DNA of 27,020 nucleotides from DASZGI01 sp035938995 (lineage in GTDB: Bacteria; Actinomycetota; Actinomycetes; Streptomycetales; Catenulisporaceae), in NCBI RefSeq assembly GCF_035938995.1, contig NZ_DASZGI010000101.1, forward strand, positions 1 to 27,020, written 5' to 3'. Below are positions 23,131 to 27,020 of the stretch, one piece after another. Both the position numbers and the translations under genes were made by a program. A model generated the notes under the pieces. It had not been told where the DNA came from, searched no databases, and saw nothing but the letters and a program-made list of their open reading frames with translations. The number at the start of each line of letters is the position of its first letter. Within the stretch, counting starts at the first letter, position 1.

Positions 23131-23864
23131 CTCTCGTCGGCGTCGGCGTCGGCCCCGGCGATCCGGAGCTGCTGACGCTGAAGGCCGCGCGCATGCTGCG
23201 CGAAGCCGACGCCGTCTTCGCGCCGAGCACCGCGGCCGACAAGCCGTCACGCGCGGAAGAGATCGTGCGCGCCGCGACCGGCGTCGACGCCCGGCGCCTC
23301 GTCTTCGCCCTCGACGACAGCGGCGGCGTCACCCCGCACCGCACCGCCGCGTGGGACGAGGCCGGGCGCGCCGTCCTCGACGCCTTCAGCACCGGAGCCG
23401 ACCGCATCGCGTTCGCCACACTCGGCGATCCCAACGTCTACTCGACCTTCACTTATCTTGCCGAGACCGTCATCGCGCTCGGCGGCGAGGAGCATGTGCG
23501 GGTGGAGACCGTTCCCGGCATCACCGCGATGCAAGACCTGGCCGCCCGCTCCGGCACCGTGCTCACCCAAGGCCGCGAACCGCTGGCCCTGATCCCCGCG
23601 ACCGCAGATGAGGCTGTGCTGACCGACGCCTTCACCGGCACCGGGACCGTGGTCGTATACAAGGGTGGCCGCCGCCTCGGTGACGTGCTCGAAGCTGCCG
23701 CGGCCGCCGGACGCGCCGCGCACACGGTCATCGGCACCGATCTCGGCCTGCCGACCGAGCAGATCATCCGACCCGCCGAGCCCGGTGTCATTCCGTCCGC
23801 GCCGTACTTCACGACGCTGATCGCCCCGCCGCCTCGCCGCGCCGGCCGAGGAGGCGCGCTGTGA
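23118..23864 (+). CDS. cobI: Precorrin-2 C20-methyltransferase
   Basis: 248 aa from ATG 23118, overlapping cobB by 13 bp. It methylates C20 of precorrin-2 with SAM. The tetrapyrrole methylase fold is visible: LVGVGVGPGDPELLTLKAAR at the N-terminus, LGDPNVYSTFTYL, then VETVPGITAMQDLAARSG with the family VPGI/V-x-A loop, and VVYKGGR. The APSTAADKPSRAEEIV stretch after DAVF is typical of CobI/CbiL rather than of the other corrin methylases. The stop overlaps the cobM start by 4 bp. Confidence 0.92.
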   Translation: MRTLTLVGVGVGPGDPELLTLKAARMLREADAVFAPSTAADKPSRAEEIVRAATGVDARRLVFALDDSGGVTPHRTAAWDEAGRAVLDAFSTGADRIAFATLGDPNVYSTFTYLAETVIALGGEEHVRVETVPGITAMQDLAARSGTVLTQGREPLALIPATADEAVLTDAFTGTGTVVVYKGGRRLGDVLEAAAAAGRAAHTVIGTDLGLPTEQIIRPAEPGVIPSAPYFTTLIAPPPRRAGRGGAL

Positions 23865-24754
23865 GCGGGAAAGTCACCTTCATCGGCGCAGGCCCCGGCG
23901 CTGCCGACCTGATCACGCTGCGCGGCGCGCGCGCGATCGGCGCGGCGGACATCGTGATCTGGGCCTCCAGTCTCGTGCAGGCCGAAATCCTGGAGCACGC
24001 CCGCCCCGGCGCCGAGATCGTCGACTCCGCGGCGCTGCCCATCGAAGGCGTGATCCCGTACTACGAACGCGCCGCGGTGGAAGAGCTGCGAGTCGCGCGC
24101 GTCCACTCCGGCGATCCCTCGCTCTGGGGCGCGATCCAGGAACAACTCGAGCGCGCCGACGCCCTCGGCCTCGAGGTCGAGATCGTGCCGGGCGTGTCCG
24201 CCTTCTCCGCTGTCGCCGCGCGCGCCGGGCGCGAGCTGACGATTCCGCAGGTCGCCCAGTCGGTGATCCTCACCCGACTGGAAGGCGGCAAGACCCCGAT
24301 GCCGGCTGGCGAGTCGATCCGTTCGTTCGCCGCGCACGGTACCACCATGGCCGTGTTCCTCTCCGCAGCCCGTTCCGGCCGGCTCGCCGCCGAACTGCTC
24401 GCCGGCGGCTACCCGCAGGACACGCCGGTGATCGTCGCGTCGCGGGCGACCTGGCCGGACGAGGAGCTGGCGTGGTGCACGGTCGGCACGCTCGAGCAGA
24501 CCGTGAAGGACCGCAAGCTGTGGAAGCACACGCTGTTCCTGATCGGCCCCGCGCTCGGCTCCGAGGGAACTCGCTCGCACCTCTATCACCCCGGCCACTT
24601 CCATGGACACCGCCGCGCCGAACCGGCCGCCCGTGCCGCGCTGCGCGAAGCCGATCAGACGGCCGTCGATCACATGACCGTCGGTCACACCACCGCTGAC
24701 GAGCTCGTCGGCGGAAACGGTGATCACGGCGCCGGTCCAGGCCAGGCGAAGTAA
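23861..24754 (+). CDS. cobM: Precorrin-4 C11-methyltransferase
   Basis: 297 aa from GTG 23861, overlapping cobI (GTGA). It methylates C11 of precorrin-4. Key blocks: VTFIGAGPGAADLITLRGAR, VIWASSLVQAEILEHA (CobM/CbiF typical), RVHSGDPSLWGAIQEQ, VEIVPGVSAFSAVAARAGRELT, QSVILTRLEGGKTPMP, and a C-terminal SHLYHPGHFHGHRR. About 40 residues beyond that block form a polar tail containing DHMTVGH and GNGDHG, which makes the protein longer than the usual ~250-260. The stop TAA overlaps the AAGG ribosome site of cbiD. Confidence 0.93.
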   Translation: MSGKVTFIGAGPGAADLITLRGARAIGAADIVIWASSLVQAEILEHARPGAEIVDSAALPIEGVIPYYERAAVEELRVARVHSGDPSLWGAIQEQLERADALGLEVEIVPGVSAFSAVAARAGRELTIPQVAQSVILTRLEGGKTPMPAGESIRSFAAHGTTMAVFLSAARSGRLAAELLAGGYPQDTPVIVASRATWPDEELAWCTVGTLEQTVKDRKLWKHTLFLIGPALGSEGTRSHLYHPGHFHGHRRAEPAARAALREADQTAVDHMTVGHTTADELVGGNGDHGAGPGQAK

Positions 24755-24763
24755 GGTCCTGGC

Positions 24764-25960
24764 ATGAGCGAACTGCGCGAACCCGATCTGCCGCGCACCA
24801 TGAAGCAGCGCGGCGGCAAGGCGCTGCGCACCGGCTGGACGACCGGGACCTGCGCGGCCGCGGCAGCGAAGGCCGCGACCGTCGCGCTGGTCACCCGGGA
24901 GCCGCAGACCCGAGTCGAGATCGCGCTGCCCGGAAAGGACGGCGACTGGCGCCAGCGCGTTGCGTTCCCGCTCGAGCGCTGCGAGCAGATCAAGCCCGAT
25001 GTCTGGCAGGCCGTGGTCGTCAAGGACGCCGGGGACGATCCCGACGTCACCCACGGAGCGCACCTGACCGCGACAGTGACCTGGCGCGACGAGCCCGGCC
25101 TCGGCCTCGACGGCGGCGAGGGCGTCGGCGTGGTCACGAAACCCGGCCTCGGCCTGGAGATCGGCGGGCCGGCGATCAATCCGGTGCCGCGCGCCATGAT
25201 CGACCGCGCCGTCGGCGAGGCGATCGACCTCGGCGGCGGGCGGGGCGTGTGCGTGGTGATCTCCGTGCCGGGCGGCGAAGTGATGGCGCGCAAGACCACC
25301 AACCGGCGGCTCGGCATCATCGGCGGCATCTCCATCCTCGGCACCACCGGGATCGTCCGCCCCTTCTCCACGGCGTCCTGGCGGGCATCGGTCGAACAGG
25401 CGGTCTCCGTTCTCGCCGGGCAGAGCCGGGCGGAGGCGGCGGCGACCATCCCTCCGCTCGTACTCTGCACCGGCGGGCGCACCGAGAAGGGAGCGATGGC
25501 GCTGCTGCCGGGTCTGCCCGAAGTCTGCTTCGTCGAGGTCGGCGACTTCACCGGAGCGGCGCTGCGCAAGGCCGTCGAGCACGGCGTGCCCGAGGTCGCA
25601 TTCGTCGGCATGATCGGCAAGCTCACAAAGCTCGCCGCCGGGATCCTGATGACCCACTACACCCGTTCGGCGGTTGACACCGAGCTGCTCGCCGAGATCA
25701 CCGGGCCGGCCACCGGAGACGCGGAGCTGGCGGAGCGCGTACGGGCAGCGAACACGGCGCGCCACGCATACGAGGTCTGGGACGCGGCCGGCGTTCTCGG
25801 CGTGTGCGGGACTGCGGTGTGCGATCAGGTCGCCGACGTCCTCGCGCGGTTCACCGAGGGCCGGGTCACCGCGAGTGTCGCCATGGTCGACTTCACCGGC
25901 AGGCGCCTGGTCGCCGCGAGCGACCGATGGGACGCCGGACGATGGGGAGCGCAGAGATGA
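24764..25960 (+). CDS. cbiD: Cobalt-precorrin-5B C1-methyltransferase CbiD
   Basis: 398 aa from ATG 24764, with AAGG 7 nt upstream, 9 bp after cobM. The N-terminal GWTTGTCAAAAAKAAT is the CbiD signature. KDAGDDPDVTHGA, GVGVVTKPGLGLEIGGPAINPVPR and GGISILGTTGIVRPFS are the other highly conserved blocks, as is VGMIGKLTKLAAG. CbiD methylates C1 of the corrin with release of the acetyl unit in the cobalt-early pathway. Here it stands in a cluster with the cobalt-late chelatase, replacing CobF, which is not seen in this window. The stop overlaps the cobL start (ATGA). Confidence 0.94.
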   Translation: MSELREPDLPRTMKQRGGKALRTGWTTGTCAAAAAKAATVALVTREPQTRVEIALPGKDGDWRQRVAFPLERCEQIKPDVWQAVVVKDAGDDPDVTHGAHLTATVTWRDEPGLGLDGGEGVGVVTKPGLGLEIGGPAINPVPRAMIDRAVGEAIDLGGGRGVCVVISVPGGEVMARKTTNRRLGIIGGISILGTTGIVRPFSTASWRASVEQAVSVLAGQSRAEAAATIPPLVLCTGGRTEKGAMALLPGLPEVCFVEVGDFTGAALRKAVEHGVPEVAFVGMIGKLTKLAAGILMTHYTRSAVDTELLAEITGPATGDAELAERVRAANTARHAYEVWDAAGVLGVCGTAVCDQVADVLARFTEGRVTASVAMVDFTGRRLVAASDRWDAGRWGAQR

Positions 25961-27020
25961 CCGAGTCCGGCGATATCACCGTGATCGGAATGGACGGCTC
26001 ACCCCTCTCTTCCGACGCACGCACGGCGCTCGAACGGGCGAACCTCGTCGTCGGCGGAGCGCGGCAACTGCGCGCCGCAGAGCTCCCGGCCTCCGTGCGG
26101 ACGATCACGCTCGGCCCGCTCGCCCCCGCGCTTGACGCGCTGTCAGGACACGAAGGCGCTGCCGCCGTCCTCGCGTCGGGGGACCCGGGGTTCTTCGGCA
26201 TCCTGCGCGCGGTGTCGGAACGCGGAGTCGTGCGCGTCGGCGAGACAGAGCTGGCGGAAGCGGCGCCGGAATCGGGAACGAGTCCGCAGTGGGTGCGGGT
26301 CGTGCCTGCCGTGTCGTCGGTTGCTGCCGCCTTCGCCCGGGTCGGCCTGCCGTGGGACGACGCGCTGGTCGTGAGCATGCACGGCGCCGGCGATGGTCGG
26401 GATCTGCGGTGTGCCGCGAACGTCTGTCGGGCGCATCCGAAGGTTGCGCTATTAACAGGCCCCGGAGCAGGAGCGGCGGAGTTGGCGCGCGAGCTGCTGG
26501 GCGTGGCGCGAGGTACCGACGAGGGTAAAGGCCGAGGCGCGCAGCACAGTGAGGGCGGCGTGGCGCACGGCGATGATGAGGGCGACGGCACGGGTAACAG
26601 CCCGGGTGCGTTGCACGGTGAGGGCAGCGGCGCGCTGCGCGGCGATGGTGAGGGCCGAGGCGAGAGTGGCGGCGCGGGTAACAGCCCGGGCATGCCGCAC
26701 GGTGAGGGCGGCGCGGGACAGGGTGATGGCGAGGGCAGGAGTGAGGACGCGCAGCAGCGCGGCGAGCGCACGGATCACGACGGCGCGCTCGGGCAGAGCC
26801 CCGCGGTGCCTTCGCGCACGCTCGTCGTCGCGGCGCGACTCGGCGAGGCCGGCGAGAGCGTCGAGCACCTGACGCTGCGCCAGGCCGCCTCGCGCGCCGA
26901 CTTTCCGCAGCCGCATGTCGTGCTCTGCCTCGCCGACCGCCCCATCGCGCCGCGCAAGCGTTGGCTCGCCGGATGGAACGGCGCCACCGGACCATGGGCA
27001 CTGCCCGAGGAGCGTTACGG
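25957..27020 (+). CDS. cobL: Precorrin-6Y methyltransferase, CbiE domain, with large low-complexity insertion (3' end outside window)
   Basis: The frame is open from ATG 25957 to the window edge (354 codons). The N-terminal part fits the CbiE domain, which methylates C5 (and in CobL also C15 with decarboxylation): ITVIGMDGSPLSSDARTAL, VVGGARQL, VLASGDPGFFGILRAV, VRVVPAVSSVAAAFARVGLPW, VSMHGAGDGRDL and VALLTGPGAGAAELAREL. Residues ~186-286 (26512-26814) are an insertion rich in Gly, Asp, Glu, His and Arg. The domain then resumes with RTLVVAARLGEAGESVEHLTLRQAA and PHVVLCLADRP. Whether a CbiT domain is fused downstream cannot be seen. TTA codon at 26452-26454 precedes the insertion. Overlap of 4 bp with cbiD places it in the same operon. 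Confidence 0.9.
   Translation, partial: MTESGDITVIGMDGSPLSSDARTALERANLVVGGARQLRAAELPASVRTITLGPLAPALDALSGHEGAAAVLASGDPGFFGILRAVSERGVVRVGETELAEAAPESGTSPQWVRVVPAVSSVAAAFARVGLPWDDALVVSMHGAGDGRDLRCAANVCRAHPKVALLTGPGAGAAELARELLGVARGTDEGKGRGAQHSEGGVAHGDDEGDGTGNSPGALHGEGSGALRGDGEGRGESGGAGNSPGMPHGEGGAGQGDGEGRSEDAQQRGERTDHDGALGQSPAVPSRTLVVAARLGEAGESVEHLTLRQAASRADFPQPHVVLCLADRPIAPRKRWLAGWNGATGPWALPEERY
26591..26757 (+). repeat. 84-bp imperfect tandem repeat within the CobL insertion
   Basis: Two units start CGGGTAACAGCCCGGG at 26591 and 26675, exactly 84 nt (28 codons) apart. Each continues with a CACGGTGAGGGC block and a GGTGA(T)GG(C)GAGGGC-like block. The peptides read GNSPGALHGEG...GDGEGRGES and GNSPGMPHGEG...GDGEGRSED. 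The second unit is slightly shorter. Keeping the frame indicates that expansion and translation are compatible. Confidence 0.85.

Noticed and set aside
23453..25765. A 770-codon open frame on the minus strand across cobI, cobM and cbiD
   Set aside because: It spans three well-recognised genes on the other strand and reads as low-complexity Arg/Gly/Asp sequence, a GC artefact.
1..27020. CRISPR arrays, tRNA/rRNA genes, insertion sequences or phage genes
   Set aside because: I saw no regularly spaced repeats with unique spacers, no tRNA-like cloverleaf with a TTCGANNC loop in a convincing context, and no transposase, integrase or phage structural protein. The short tandem repeats present are all inside coding genes.

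Overview
The window comes from a very GC-rich actinomycete. High G/C at third codon positions, GTG starts, a mycosin-like protease, a c-di-AMP riboswitch ahead of a wall-hydrolase-like secreted protein, and the CobN plus ChlI/ChlD-type cobaltochelatase all fit Actinobacteria. A Streptomycetales/Catenulisporales-like host is my inference; the genus cannot be fixed from the sequence.

Left part (1-3270). The 3' end of a membrane-anchored subtilisin-family protease (mycosin type) converges on two tandem minus-strand genes for paralogous secreted proteins with a C-terminal lysozyme/transglycosylase-like domain. The 793-1611 gene has a clear ydaO-type (c-di-AMP) riboswitch in its leader; its paralog (2208-2984) does not.

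Middle part (3271-14024). A DHA2-type MFS exporter and a MarR regulator form a two-gene operon, with a perfect 16-bp palindrome just after a TATAAT -10 box. Then come a small membrane protein with short pentapeptide-like repeats, a DUF3533/ABC-2-like membrane protein, serB (convergent, stop codons overlapping), a solitary ABC ATPase divergent from serB, an NfeD-like/SPFH (stomatin) pair, a TauE/SafE permease, a Pro/Gln-rich single-pass membrane protein, and a SAM methyltransferase. Several of these have a TANNNT hexamer 6-7 nt before the start codon, which suggests leaderless transcripts.

Right part (14025-27020). This is a cobalamin (B12) biosynthesis cluster: cobN, a cobalamin riboswitch, a ChlI/ChlD-type cobaltochelatase subunit, cobO, cobB, cobI, cobM, cbiD and the 5' part of cobL/cbiE. 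From the chelatase subunit on, the genes are tightly packed, mostly with 4-13 bp overlaps, and look like one transcript under the riboswitch. Together they methylate the corrin ring (CobI, CobM, CbiD, CobL), amidate side chains a and c (CobB), insert cobalt (CobN plus ChlI/D) and adenosylate it (CobO). cobN lies upstream of the riboswitch and has no recognisable riboswitch of its own.

The most unusual signal is a set of low-complexity, often repeat-built and His/Gly/Asp-rich insertions or linkers in several B12 proteins (CobN, ChlI/D, CobO, CobB, CobM tail, and most strikingly about 100 residues inside the CbiE domain of CobL). Variants of the short DNA motif TAACAGGCCC recur in or beside the ChlI/D and CobL insertions.
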